A stretch of DNA of 64,000 nucleotides, from NCBI RefSeq assembly GCF_004114695.1, contig NZ_CP035310.1, positions 1,967,501 to 2,031,500 of the forward strand, written 5' to 3'. Both the position numbers and the translations under genes were made by a program. Position 1 is the stretch's first letter, and the number at the start of each line of letters is the position of its first letter. The notes beneath the pieces were generated by a model. The model saw only the letters and a list, made by a program, of their open reading frames with translations. It was not told the origin of the DNA and ran no database searches. Of this stretch, positions 44,674 to 53,609 are shown one piece after another. The DNA is from Erythrobacter sp. HKB08 (GTDB lineage: Bacteria; Pseudomonadota; Alphaproteobacteria; Sphingomonadales; Sphingomonadaceae).

Positions 44674-45629
44674 GCGGCGTTCGCGAGGCGCTGCTGCGCG
44701 CTGGTCAGCCGGTTCATGATCTTCAGGTCCTGCTCGCGCAGCTGGAGCGCAGCATCGGCCCAGATTTCGGTGATGCGGGTGAGCTCCTCAAGCTCGAGAT
44801 CCCACGACACCTTCATCGCCTTGCGCGCATTGACGAGGCCGGTGTGGCGACGCTCCGACTTCTTGATGAAATCGCGGCACGCCTCGATGCCCTCACCATC
44901 TTCGGCCAGGCAGTGCACCAGCCCCAGCTCGTGAAGCTGCTCGGCAGTGTAAGTCTCGTTAGAAACGATGATCCGGTCGGCCGCGGCGCTGCCCAGCTTG
45001 CGCGAGAGAAGCGCATGGGCGCCCATCCCGGGGAAGAGGCCGAACATGATTTCCGGGAGGCCGAAAGTCGCGCTCCGTTCGGCCACGATGTAGTCGAACG
45101 ACAGCAGTGCCTCGAAACCGCCGCCGAGGGCTGCACCCTGCACGAGGCCGATCGTCAGCATCGGGATGTCGAGCGTGTTGATGTTCCGGTGCAGAATTTC
45201 ACAGCAGCGATGGCCGTAATGCACCAGTCCTTCGCGGTTGCGCTCGCGGATCAGCTTCTGGAACAGCGCGAGGTCCCCGCCGAAGCAGAACACGCCCGGA
45301 GCGCGGCTTCCGAGGATGAGATAGCGCAGCGGCACCTTGCCCGGGCCGAAGTGCGAGCCGATCAGGCTCTGCCAGTTTTCGAAGTCCGACAGCATCGGCG
45401 GCGTGAAGCTCGGCCGGCCTTCCGGACGCATGAAGGTCCAGAGAGCCTGCTGCTCCTCTTGGTAGAGGACATCGAGTTCGGAGAGTTCGAATAGCGGTTG
45501 GGGAAGCCCTTCCGGCAGCGCGCGATCGACGACGAGGCCTTCGCTCTCGTCACCCAGCGGCATTACCGGTTCGTCACCGCCCAGTTCGGCAGCGCCCCGT
45601 TCTTCCAGCCCTGACCCCACTCGATCCAT
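44670..45629 (-). CDS. RpfF-like crotonase, candidate DSF-family signal synthase
   Basis: The 319-residue protein is a crotonase-fold enzyme with the two glutamates used by RpfF: Glu173 in GGGFEALLSFDY and Glu193 in FGLPEIMFGLFPGMGA. Their 20-residue spacing equals that of Glu141 and Glu161 in Xanthomonas RpfF, and FGLFPGMGA matches its helix. Ordinary enoyl-CoA hydratases differ here. RpfF enzymes make cis-2-unsaturated fatty-acid signals. The first ~45 residues are acidic and poorly conserved. No RpfC/RpfG sensor gene is in the window. It lies upstream of the exosortase locus on the same strand side, separated by 142 bp. Confidence 0.8.
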   Translation of the reverse strand: MDRVGSGLEERGAAELGGDEPVMPLGDESEGLVVDRALPEGLPQPLFELSELDVLYQEEQQALWTFMRPEGRPSFTPPMLSDFENWQSLIGSHFGPGKVPLRYLILGSRAPGVFCFGGDLALFQKLIRERNREGLVHYGHRCCEILHRNINTLDIPMLTIGLVQGAALGGGFEALLSFDYIVAERSATFGLPEIMFGLFPGMGAHALLSRKLGSAAADRIIVSNETYTAEQLHELGLVHCLAEDGEGIEACRDFIKKSERRHTGLVNARKAMKVSWDLELEELTRITEIWADAALQLREQDLKIMNRLTSAQQRLANAA

Positions 45630-45662
45630 AGACGACCCCTCTGGCGAATGCTTTTCTTTGAG

Positions 45663-45692
45663 AATCTACAAGAGGACTGACTCTGTTGGCAA
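45663..45692 (-). promoter_or_regulatory. Candidate promoter of the RpfF-like gene
   Basis: On the minus strand TTGCCA (45687-45692) and TAGATT (45663-45668) are separated by 18 bp, in an AT-richer stretch about 35 bp upstream of the ATG at 45629. An AGAGGGG ribosome-binding site precedes the start. Confidence 0.4.
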
Positions 45693-45722
45693 ACTTTTAT
45701 TTTTCCGAGCGGATTCTCTTCG

Positions 45723-45741
45723 CTGACCCAAACTAGGTCAG
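45723..45741. promoter_or_regulatory. Inverted repeat CTGACC-N7-GGTCAG, possible operator
   Basis: Half sites at 45723-45728 and 45736-45741 are exact complements. The element lies about 30 bp upstream of the candidate -35 of the RpfF-like gene and 31 bp past the amidotransferase stop. It could bind a dimeric regulator, or form a weak hairpin. A T run (45748-45753) lies too far for a standard plus-strand terminator. Confidence 0.4.
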
Positions 45742-45771
45742 TCGATAATTTTTTGAGTCATTTCCGTGGGC

Positions 45772-47670
45772 TTAGGCGGCGATCTTGAGATTTTCGAGCG
45801 CCCGGTCGAGCATCGTCAGCTGCCACAGGATGCGGCCATTGTCGGACCGTCCGGATAGGTGGTTTTGCGTAAGTGTGCGGATATTGTCACGCTCGAGCCA
45901 ACCCATCCGCACGGCCAGCGAATTATCGGCCAGCGCCTTAGCCTGCGCCGCCAGCGGACCCCGGAACCACTCGCTGATCGGGGTGACGAAGCCCTGTTTC
46001 TGGCGATAGAGGATGTCGTCGGGTAGGTAGCGCTCCATTGTGTTCTTGAGCAGCCATTTGCCCTGCGAGCCGCGAATGCGCGCCCGCTCGGGCACTTTCG
46101 CGCAGAATTCGACGAGCCTGTGATCGAGCAGCGGCTCCCGCGCCTCGAGACCGACCGACATGCTCGTTCGGTCGACTTTCGTGAGAATATCGCCCGGCAG
46201 CCAGAACTTGAGATCGGCATATTGCGCCCGGTCGAGGCCTGTTCGTGCCGGCGCGCTACGCATGCAATCGACCAGCGGCTGCTCGCCCCGGTAGCCATCG
46301 AGCGACTTCGCGAAGTCGTCGGTATAGAAGGCCTTGCGTTGCTGCGGCGTAGTGACAGCGAGCGCAGCCGCATATCCCTCGCATCCGTCACGGGCGAGCG
46401 ACAGGAGAGTGCTCTTGGCCCTCAGCGGGCGCGGTGCCCAGTCAGCCTTGGGCCAGACACGTCCGAGCGAGCCGAACAGCCCTTCCCTCACCCTGCCCGG
46501 TACGACCGAGCGAAACTGCTCTTCACGGTAATGGAAAACCTGCCGGCGATAACCCGCCAGCGCTTCGTCCGCACCGTCGCCGGAAAGCGCGACGGTCACG
46601 TTCTCGCGCGCCAGTTCGCACACGCGCAGGGTCGGTAAAGCGGAGGCATCGGCAAAGGGTTCGTCGAACATCGCTGCAATGCGATCGACAAGGCCGAAGT
46701 CGTCGGGATCGACAATCCGCTCGCGGTGATCGGTCGCAAACAGCTGCGAAACCTTCCGCGCATGGGAGGTTTCATCCAGTCCCTCGACGTCGAAGCCGAT
46801 CGAGCAGGTCGAAACCGGCCGGTTCGACGCCTCCGACATGAGAGCCACGACCGAGGAGGAATCCACCCCGCCCGACAAGAACGCGCCGAGCGGAACGTCG
46901 GCGACCATGCGCGAGGTTACCGCTTCGCGCAGGTGGAAGAGAAGTTCGGCCGAAAGGTCCTCGGTCTTCGCCTTCGAGCGTTCCTCGAAACTGACGTCCC
47001 ACCATTTCGTCGGGGAGGTCATCCCCTGCCCGCTCTTCAGCAACAGGAAGTGCCCGGCAGGCAGCTTTGTCACGCCTTTGAGGATGCTGCGATGGTCGGG
47101 CACGTAGCCCCAGGTGAGGTAATCCTCGACAGCCCGGACATCGACTTCCCGCCGCAGCAGCGGATGGGCGAGAAGCCCCTTCAGTTCCGAGGCAAAAGCA
47201 AGACTTCCATCGCTCAGTTCGGCGAGGAACAGTGGCTTCACGCCGAGCCGGTCGCGGGCGAGAAACAGCGTTCTTTCCGACAGGTCGTAGATCGCGAAAG
47301 CGAACATCCCGTGCAGGCGGCTCAGGCAGTCCGGCCCCCATGCCTGCCAAGCAGCAAGGATCGTCTCGCTATCGCCGTCGGTGCGGAAGCTCGCGCCCTT
47401 CTTTTCGAGCTCGCGCCGAAGTTCGCGGAAATTGTAGATTTCGCCGTTGAAGACGAGAACCGCACGCCCATCGGCCGAGAGCATCGGCTGCGGCGAGCCT
47501 TCGAGGTCGATGATCGAGAGCCTGCGGTGGCCGAGCCCCACGCCGTGTTCGGTCCATACGCCCGAGCCGTCAGGCCCGCGGTGGGCGATCGCGTCGCACA
47601 TGCGCCCGACCCGCGCCGGATCGACCGGCTTGGGTGTACCGAGATGAAATAGACCCGCGATCCCGCACAT
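45772..47670 (-). CDS. XrtA-system amidotransferase (asparagine synthetase type)
   Basis: The 632-residue protein starts MCGIAGLFH, so mature Cys is the N-terminal nucleophile of the class II glutaminase domain. The synthetase domain contains the ATP pyrophosphatase loop FLSGGVDSSSVVAL. It matches exosortase A system-associated amidotransferases, which amidate a sugar or protein component of the exopolysaccharide system rather than free aspartate. The start is 9 bp past the xrtA stop, and it is the last gene of the minus-strand cluster. Confidence 0.9.
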   Translation of the reverse strand: MCGIAGLFHLGTPKPVDPARVGRMCDAIAHRGPDGSGVWTEHGVGLGHRRLSIIDLEGSPQPMLSADGRAVLVFNGEIYNFRELRRELEKKGASFRTDGDSETILAAWQAWGPDCLSRLHGMFAFAIYDLSERTLFLARDRLGVKPLFLAELSDGSLAFASELKGLLAHPLLRREVDVRAVEDYLTWGYVPDHRSILKGVTKLPAGHFLLLKSGQGMTSPTKWWDVSFEERSKAKTEDLSAELLFHLREAVTSRMVADVPLGAFLSGGVDSSSVVALMSEASNRPVSTCSIGFDVEGLDETSHARKVSQLFATDHRERIVDPDDFGLVDRIAAMFDEPFADASALPTLRVCELARENVTVALSGDGADEALAGYRRQVFHYREEQFRSVVPGRVREGLFGSLGRVWPKADWAPRPLRAKSTLLSLARDGCEGYAAALAVTTPQQRKAFYTDDFAKSLDGYRGEQPLVDCMRSAPARTGLDRAQYADLKFWLPGDILTKVDRTSMSVGLEAREPLLDHRLVEFCAKVPERARIRGSQGKWLLKNTMERYLPDDILYRQKQGFVTPISEWFRGPLAAQAKALADNSLAVRMGWLERDNIRTLTQNHLSGRSDNGRILWQLTMLDRALENLKIAA

Positions 47671-47679
47671 GCGTCCGGC

Positions 47680-49242
47680 CTATCGCAGGCCTGCCGTGCG
47701 GTCCATCCATTCCGCGCGCCCGCCAACAGAGGCGACGAAATCCTCGATGACCTGTGCGGCGGTGTCGTCGTCCTGTCCCTCTGCCGAGATGATCATGACG
47801 ACGGTCGGCTCGGCCGAGACGGCAAGGCGCGATTGCAGTGTCGCAAGCTTCAGACGCGCCGTACTGCCGGTGATGGTGTCGCCGATCCGGTAGCTCGTCA
47901 GCACATGGCGCTTCAGGAAACCGCTTGCCTGCAGGATTTCGCCGGACGCCTCGGGCGAGGATTGCCACGGTGCGAGCCAGCGCCATGGCGTTTCGGGCAC
48001 GAGCGCGCCTTCGCCAAAGGCACCCGGCTCGCCCGCGCTTTCGTCACCGGAATAGATACCGATCACCACGTCGACTTCGCGCCCGGAGGCGTCACGATAG
48101 CGTGTGACGAATTTGCGCGCTGCGCCCGTCATGCGCGGCTCCCAAGCGATCCCCGGCTCGTATGCGACCCGCGTCCAACCGGCGACCGGCAGCGCCTCGA
48201 TACGAGGCGGGATGCTTGCCTGCGCCGACATGGCGGCACTTGCCCATCCAAGCGTCGCGAGAAGGCCGAGCAGCATCGCGGCAAGCGTCAACTTCGCATT
48301 GCCGGTGTAACGTGCAACGCGCGTCACTACGTCCGACCCGACCAAGGCCGGGAAATCGATGCCGAGGTCTTCGGGATCGCGATCGAACCAGCGCCAGAAG
48401 ATGGCGAGCAGTGCGAACACGACGAGCGCGAAGAATATCCATCCGTAGAAAACGTGGTCGAAGCCTTCGGCGAATTCGATGCCCTGCGACTGCGCAATGT
48501 AGATCGTGCCCCACGCCCGAACGCCATTGGCGACGATCGGCAAGGCCATTGCGGTAACGAGAAAGACGATGCGCCGCTTCCACGACTTGAAACAGGCGTA
48601 GGCGACCAGCGCCGCCAGGGCCGCCATGGCGACGAGGAACTGCACGCCTGAGCAGGCTTCGGCGACCTCGAACAAGCCGGCCGGCGTGTCGATGAAGACC
48701 CCGTCGATGACCGCAGGGATGCCGCTCCATTCGGTCAGCGCGATCACAAGGTAGGCAGTGATCATCTGGAGGCTCGGGACAAGTTCTTCCCCGATGGGCA
48801 CGAGGAACGAGAGGTAGGCGAGCGGGAATACGCAGGCGAGCGAGACCCGCGGTCCGAGGAACAGCAGCACGCAGCTGATCAGCGCACCCAAAGTGCCGAG
48901 CTGGCTGACGGTATTGACGCTCGCCAGGGTGCCGAGCAGCCATACGAACAGCGAGCCCAGCAGCGGGACGAAACCCGGCAGCCAGCTCGTCGGCTCGATT
49001 TTCGCCAGCTCCGACCGGCGTGAGTAAACCAGCCAACCGACGATCAGCGGGACGAACAGCACGTGGTTGAACGTCGAAACGTTCCACCACTGGTCGGCCA
49101 TGTTCGCCCAGTCGCGGAAGTGCGCGACGAACAGCGCGAGCGCTGCGATCGCGAGATGCGCCAGCGGCGCACGACAGACCTGCGGAATGGCTTGCGACCA
49201 CGTTGCGCGGCTCGGGAGCGCGAAATTCAGGCCGCGCGCCAT
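47680..49242 (-). CDS. xrtA: Exosortase A fused to an EpsI-type domain
   Basis: Exosortase is a membrane transpeptidase-like protease thought to process PEP-CTERM proteins. The 520-residue protein has about eight TM helices in its first 290 residues. The catalytic triad is visible as Cys197 in EACSGVQF, Arg242 in NGVRAW and His263 in FDHVFYGW. The remaining ~220 residues form a soluble EpsI-like domain, separate in some species and fused here. Its ATG overlaps the glycosyltransferase gene by 16 bp. Confidence 0.94.
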   Translation of the reverse strand: MARGLNFALPSRATWSQAIPQVCRAPLAHLAIAALALFVAHFRDWANMADQWWNVSTFNHVLFVPLIVGWLVYSRRSELAKIEPTSWLPGFVPLLGSLFVWLLGTLASVNTVSQLGTLGALISCVLLFLGPRVSLACVFPLAYLSFLVPIGEELVPSLQMITAYLVIALTEWSGIPAVIDGVFIDTPAGLFEVAEACSGVQFLVAMAALAALVAYACFKSWKRRIVFLVTAMALPIVANGVRAWGTIYIAQSQGIEFAEGFDHVFYGWIFFALVVFALLAIFWRWFDRDPEDLGIDFPALVGSDVVTRVARYTGNAKLTLAAMLLGLLATLGWASAAMSAQASIPPRIEALPVAGWTRVAYEPGIAWEPRMTGAARKFVTRYRDASGREVDVVIGIYSGDESAGEPGAFGEGALVPETPWRWLAPWQSSPEASGEILQASGFLKRHVLTSYRIGDTITGSTARLKLATLQSRLAVSAEPTVVMIISAEGQDDDTAAQVIEDFVASVGGRAEWMDRTAGLR

Positions 49243-50468
49243 GTCGCGTGGTCCTGCGGCTTTTCGCCAGCCTCGAGCATGTCGCCGAGCGGGCGTAGCA
49301 TCGCCTCCCAGCCCTGATGGTCCGTCACGAACGCGTGGGCCGATGCTGCCATCGCGTCCGCCTTCTCCGGCGAGGCGAACAGTGCGAGGAGATGCTCGAC
49401 AAGTTCGCTGTCGGAACGCCCGATGGCGAAATCGCGCCCGTCCAGCGCATCGATACCCGTCGCGGCCTCCTGCGAGAGCACGACCGGCTTCGCCATCGCC
49501 ATGGCTTCGAGAACCTTGTTCTGCACCCCTCGCGCGATGGTGAGCGGCGCGAGAACGGCATCGCTGTGTGCGAGAAACGGGCGCACGTCGGGTACTTCGC
49601 CCCAGACCTTGACCCCCGGTTGCTGGCCGAGTGCCTCGACAGCAGAAGTCGGGGCGCGGCCCACGATGTGGTACTGCGCGGACGGATGGATGTCGCGCAG
49701 GCGGGGGATAAGCCGCAAGGCCGCACGCTCGACCGCGAGCACGTTGGGCTGATAATCCATCTGGCCGGTGAACACGACATGCGGCCCTTCATTCTGTGCG
49801 AAGGGAGAGCGGCTGTCCGAACCGGAGGGCGCGAAGAACTCGGTGTCGATACCGTTGCACAGGGCACGGACCTTCCTGGCAGCCTCAGGCCCGAGCCGCG
49901 AGCGTAGCAAGTCTGCTTCGTTTTCACTCACAAGGAATACTGCATCCGCGCGCTCGACAAGGCGGTCTTCCTCCTTGGCGAGCAAGCGCGCTTCGCGACG
50001 GTCGATGATCGCACGCGGCGTCTTGCCCTGCTGGCCATAGGCTTCGAACTTCGCGGAATCGACGTCGCACAGATCGATCAGCACCCGGCCCGCAAAGTCG
50101 TCCGGGACATACTGACCCATCTGGCCGGAGAACACGAAGATCGCATCGATGTTCCGGGTCGCAATTGTCTCTGCGACCCAGCGCTTGAGGTCGTCGCTGC
50201 CGAATGCCGTCAGGCTGACCGGCTTGCCCGTCGCAAGCGCTTCGATGCCTGCCATTTGGAGGGACTTCTTGCGCGGGACAAGGCAATGCGTTTGCGCGAC
50301 CTTCGCAAGCTCCGTCTTGGCTGCGAAATCGGCCTCGGTCTCACCGAAACAGCCGACATGCACCCTCGCATGTTGCGCCAGCTTGGCGAGCAGGTGGTGC
50401 GAGCGGATCTTGTCGCCCCGATCCGGCGGGAACGGGATGCGGTGCGCGAGGAAAAGGATGTCGCCCAT
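49227..50468 (-). CDS. XrtA/PEP-CTERM-system glycosyltransferase, family 4 type
   Basis: The ATG at 50468 (MGDILFLAHRIPFPPDRGDK; 413 residues) overlaps the FemAB stop (TGATG). The GT-B fold opens with FLAHRIPFPPDRGDKIRSHH, the hallmark of the exosortase-associated glycosyltransferase group, and later has VFTGQMDYQPNV and a C-terminal donor-site region. It would add a sugar to the lipid-linked repeat unit on the cytoplasmic face. Confidence 0.9.
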   Translation of the reverse strand: MGDILFLAHRIPFPPDRGDKIRSHHLLAKLAQHARVHVGCFGETEADFAAKTELAKVAQTHCLVPRKKSLQMAGIEALATGKPVSLTAFGSDDLKRWVAETIATRNIDAIFVFSGQMGQYVPDDFAGRVLIDLCDVDSAKFEAYGQQGKTPRAIIDRREARLLAKEEDRLVERADAVFLVSENEADLLRSRLGPEAARKVRALCNGIDTEFFAPSGSDSRSPFAQNEGPHVVFTGQMDYQPNVLAVERAALRLIPRLRDIHPSAQYHIVGRAPTSAVEALGQQPGVKVWGEVPDVRPFLAHSDAVLAPLTIARGVQNKVLEAMAMAKPVVLSQEAATGIDALDGRDFAIGRSDSELVEHLLALFASPEKADAMAASAHAFVTDHQGWEAMLRPLGDMLEAGEKPQDHATWRAA

Positions 50469-51532
50469 CAGGCGAGGCCCTTGGCAATCGGCGGTCCGAG
50501 ACGATTGGCGACAGCAGGCGGCAGGCGCTTCCAAAGCTCGGAAAGCCGCGAATTCGTGTCACTGGTCGGGTCGGTATTGCGCGCCGGTGCGCCGGGCGCA
50601 GCCCAGCGCGAATAGGTGAGCGGCTGCGGCTCGAAGCCCCAGTTCTTCTTGTAGCTGTGAGGCCCGCTGCCGGTCTTCGAACGCCCGAAATCGAAGCGGG
50701 TGCAACCCTTGCGCCGGGCATGCAGCATGAGCTCGTAATACATCCGCTCGTTCGCACGCAGGCCGCGCGCGGCGAAGATGCCCCCACCCCAGAACGGCAT
50801 GACTGTGCCGGCGTGGTAGAGCGAAAGAACGCTCGCAACCGCGTCGCCGCCATGGCGGACGGTCAGTATGTCGGCATTGTCTCCGAAAGCATCGAGCATC
50901 GCGTCGAACAGGCTGCGCGGAAAAACGGGCGTACCGAGATTGTGCACGCTCGCCGCATAGACCGCGTAGTGCGCCGCGCGGTCATCCTCGCCGTTCCCGA
51001 CCACGATTTCGAGATCGTTCTTGAGGCTCTTGCGAACCTCGGCACGCTGCTTGCGCGGGATGGCGAGAAGTTCTGCTTCATCGTAGTCCGACAGGTCACG
51101 CGCGAAGTTGCAGTGCTTGTCGGACCAGCGATGCCAGCTTGCCGGTGTATCGCCGGAGCGGACTTCGACTTCGGCGCAGGACTGGCGCACGGCCAGCTCG
51201 CTTGCCGCCTCGCACAGCGCGAAACGCGTCTGCTTCGAGGTCGCGAGCGGGCCGCCCCCTACCCCGAAACCGCTCGATACGAGCGCACGCCCGAACACCG
51301 GTGAATGCGCGAGCGTGAGCGGGAGCCAGCCAGTGACCATTCCCGCCTTTTCCGCGACGAGCCCCAAGGCCCGCTGCCCGGTGCCAGCCTCGACCGCCTT
51401 CAGCCAAGCCGGCCTGTGAAAGACGCTGCCCTCCATATCGCGCACGAAGGCTTCGAGCCGTGCGACTTCCCCCGGATCGGCAAGATCGGCGAGCGCAATC
51501 GCCTCGCTCGAAAGGGGGAACGGCGCGTTCAC
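50468..51532 (-). CDS. FemAB family protein of the XrtA system
   Basis: The gene starts with GTG at 51532, overlapping the deacetylase stop (GTGA), giving 354 residues; longer in-frame reading runs into the deacetylase gene. FemAB proteins add amino acids from aminoacyl-tRNA in Gram-positives; the PEP-CTERM-linked branch probably modifies polysaccharide or a lipid carrier. Features include GSVFHRPAWLKAVE, the basic segment RKQRAEVRKSLKND and FDFGRSKTGSGPHSYKKNWG, conserved in this branch. Confidence 0.88.
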   Translation of the reverse strand: MNAPFPLSSEAIALADLADPGEVARLEAFVRDMEGSVFHRPAWLKAVEAGTGQRALGLVAEKAGMVTGWLPLTLAHSPVFGRALVSSGFGVGGGPLATSKQTRFALCEAASELAVRQSCAEVEVRSGDTPASWHRWSDKHCNFARDLSDYDEAELLAIPRKQRAEVRKSLKNDLEIVVGNGEDDRAAHYAVYAASVHNLGTPVFPRSLFDAMLDAFGDNADILTVRHGGDAVASVLSLYHAGTVMPFWGGGIFAARGLRANERMYYELMLHARRKGCTRFDFGRSKTGSGPHSYKKNWGFEPQPLTYSRWAAPGAPARNTDPTSDTNSRLSELWKRLPPAVANRLGPPIAKGLA

Positions 51533-52431
51533 GCAGGCAGCTCCACGGCGAGCTCCGCCTCGCGGTGGGCCAGCATATCCATCCGGCCCCAGGCGAAGTC
51601 CTTCACCAGTTCGCGCAGCTTGGGCGCCATCTGGTCGAGCTTGGTGTAGTGGCGAAAGCGCGACTTGAGCGGCGCATTCGGCACGCGAGGCTGCTGCGGG
51701 TCGATTTCCCACGGGTGGAAATAGAAGATTGCCGGGCGCTGGTCCTTGCCGTTCACCTGCCGGATCGCCCAGCGCGAGAATGCATATGGCAGGACGCGAA
51801 AAAAGCCCCCTCCCCCAGCGGCGAGACGCTTGCCGCCGAACATGGCGGTGGTCACCGGGATCTCGACGAGGTCCGACCACGGCAGCGGCTTGAAAGCGAA
51901 GCGTGGTGCCTCGCGCCAACCGTAATGGTCGTGCGCGACCGGCGCGACGCTGGAGGAGTAGGTGTAACCCTGCTCGGCCAGTTCCATGTAGGCCCAGGGC
52001 GTGCGCTGGTCGATCGAGAAGCTCGGTGCGCGGTAACCGATCACGCGCGCTCCCGATGCATCCTCGAGGATCTTGCGCGCCTTGACTATATCGGCAGCGA
52101 ATTCCTTGCGATCGAAGGTGAAGACGCGCGCATGGTCGTAGCCGTGGCTCGCCAGTTCATGGCCCGCCTCGACAATCCGGCGCATCAGCGCGGTGTTGCG
52201 CTTCGCCACCCAGCCAAGCGTGAAGAATGTCGCCTTGACGTCCGCTTCATCGAACAGGTCGAGAATGCGCGCGACATTGTCCTCGACGCGCAGCGACAGG
52301 CTGTCCCAGTCGTCACGCGAGATGACGTTTTCGAAAGCGCCGACCTGGAACCAGTCCTCGACATCGACCGACAGGCCGTTGACGATGGGCTTCTGGTCGA
52401 TCGGGGCACGCTCGATCGGCGAATGTTTCAC
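51529..52431 (-). CDS. XrtA-system polysaccharide deacetylase
   Basis: This is a NodB/CE4 deacetylase removing acetyl groups from the exopolysaccharide. The 300-residue protein has NGLSVDVEDWFQVGAFENV with the metal-binding Asp, HELASHGYDHARV, and GYRAPSFSIDQRTPWAY. It lacks an obvious signal peptide, which is normal for the exosortase-associated group. It sits 13 bp downstream of the ATPase gene. Confidence 0.92.
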   Translation of the reverse strand: MKHSPIERAPIDQKPIVNGLSVDVEDWFQVGAFENVISRDDWDSLSLRVEDNVARILDLFDEADVKATFFTLGWVAKRNTALMRRIVEAGHELASHGYDHARVFTFDRKEFAADIVKARKILEDASGARVIGYRAPSFSIDQRTPWAYMELAEQGYTYSSSVAPVAHDHYGWREAPRFAFKPLPWSDLVEIPVTTAMFGGKRLAAGGGGFFRVLPYAFSRWAIRQVNGKDQRPAIFYFHPWEIDPQQPRVPNAPLKSRFRHYTKLDQMAPKLRELVKDFAWGRMDMLAHREAELAVELPA

Positions 52432-52444
52432 CGGCTTGCTCCCC

Positions 52445-53593
52445 TCAGGCTACCTTGCGGGGAGGCTGGCCGCTTTCCATCCACTCGATCATCATCGTCA
52501 GGACGTTGCGAACCATGCGCTCCTGCTCTTCGAGGCGGGTTTCCAGCTTGGTCACCCGCTCGACGAGGTCCTGCGGGACATCGCCTGCGCCGTTCTCGAC
52601 ACTTTCCGAGAGTTCGACGATCGCCTGCTGCAATTCCGAAATCTGCGCATCGCGTTCGGCGAAGAGTTCGTCCAGCTTCGGCTTGGGAACCGGCGGTGCG
52701 TAGGTCGAATGCTTGACCGGCCCCGGAGCGGGCGCGGGCGCGAGCTTTTGCATCGGCTGCGGCGCGGCTTCGGGGAAGGCGTTGTCGTTGCGCAGTTCGG
52801 CAAGGACCGAGCCGAGCATCGCGTTGTCGATCCGCGTGCGCTGCTCGACCGCGCCAAGCAGCAGAAGCCGGGTCGCGACCTGGTTGACCTTGCGCGGGAT
52901 ACCGCCGGTCGCCTCGTAGAGTTCCTTGAACACGCGCTGGTCGAAATCGGGATTGCCGTTCCATCCAACGCAGGTGAGGCGGTGCTTGATATACGGCTCG
53001 ATCTCACCCGGCTCCATCGCCTCGAGGTGATGGGCGGCGATCACGCGCTGCCGCAGCTGTTCGAGCTCCTCGTGCTCGGCGAGAACCTGCTTGAACTCGG
53101 GCTGGCCGAGCAGCAGCAGCTGCAGCAACGGGTGCGAGCCAAGCTGGAAGTTCGACAGCATGCGCAGCTCTTCGAGCGCTTCGACCGAAAGGTTCTGCGA
53201 TTCGTCCACGACGAGCAGGCAGCGGCGGCCTTCGCGCGCTTCCTCGTGCAAGAAGTTCTCGATTTCGCCAAGCGCGGCGGCCTTGTCATGCCCTTCGACA
53301 TCCAGGCCGAAGCTTTGCGCGGCAACATGCACCAGTTCCTCGCCATCGAGGTTGCTGGTGACGATCTGGCCGACGGTCAGCTGGTCCTTGTCGATCTTCT
53401 GCATGAGATGCGCGACCAGCGTCGACTTGCCCGCACCCACCTCGCCGGTGATGACGATGAAGCCTTCGGCCTGCGCCATGCCATAGCCGAGATAGGACAG
53501 CGCCTTGCGGTGCGTCGCGCTCTCGAAATAGAAATTCGGGTCGGGAGTGAGCTGGAACGGTCGCCCTGTCAGCCCGTAAAAATCGTCGAACAT
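52445..53593 (-). CDS. XrtA-system ATPase (ExeA-like AAA+)
   Basis: The 382-residue protein starts MFDDFYGLTGRPFQLTPDP, characteristic of the exosortase-linked ATPase group. Walker A is GEVGAGKST (50-58) and Walker B is CLLVVDE (125-131). A winged/lid region follows and the last ~120 residues are Pro/Ala-rich with a coiled coil ending ESGQPPRKVA. It likely drives assembly or regulation of the export machine together with the deacetylase and barrel. Confidence 0.9.
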   Translation of the reverse strand: MFDDFYGLTGRPFQLTPDPNFYFESATHRKALSYLGYGMAQAEGFIVITGEVGAGKSTLVAHLMQKIDKDQLTVGQIVTSNLDGEELVHVAAQSFGLDVEGHDKAAALGEIENFLHEEAREGRRCLLVVDESQNLSVEALEELRMLSNFQLGSHPLLQLLLLGQPEFKQVLAEHEELEQLRQRVIAAHHLEAMEPGEIEPYIKHRLTCVGWNGNPDFDQRVFKELYEATGGIPRKVNQVATRLLLLGAVEQRTRIDNAMLGSVLAELRNDNAFPEAAPQPMQKLAPAPAPGPVKHSTYAPPVPKPKLDELFAERDAQISELQQAIVELSESVENGAGDVPQDLVERVTKLETRLEEQERMVRNVLTMMIEWMESGQPPRKVA

Positions 53594-53609
53594 TGTCAGT
53601 CCCCCAACA

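Noticed and set aside
45723-45741. A lux box or a rho-independent terminator
   Set aside because: The half-site spacing (CTG-N13-CAG) is odd for lux boxes, and the T run is too far from the stem for a terminator in either direction.
50468-51919. A 483-residue version of the FemAB protein
   Set aside because: The first 129 residues lie within the deacetylase gene in another frame. The GTG at 51532 gives the family length.
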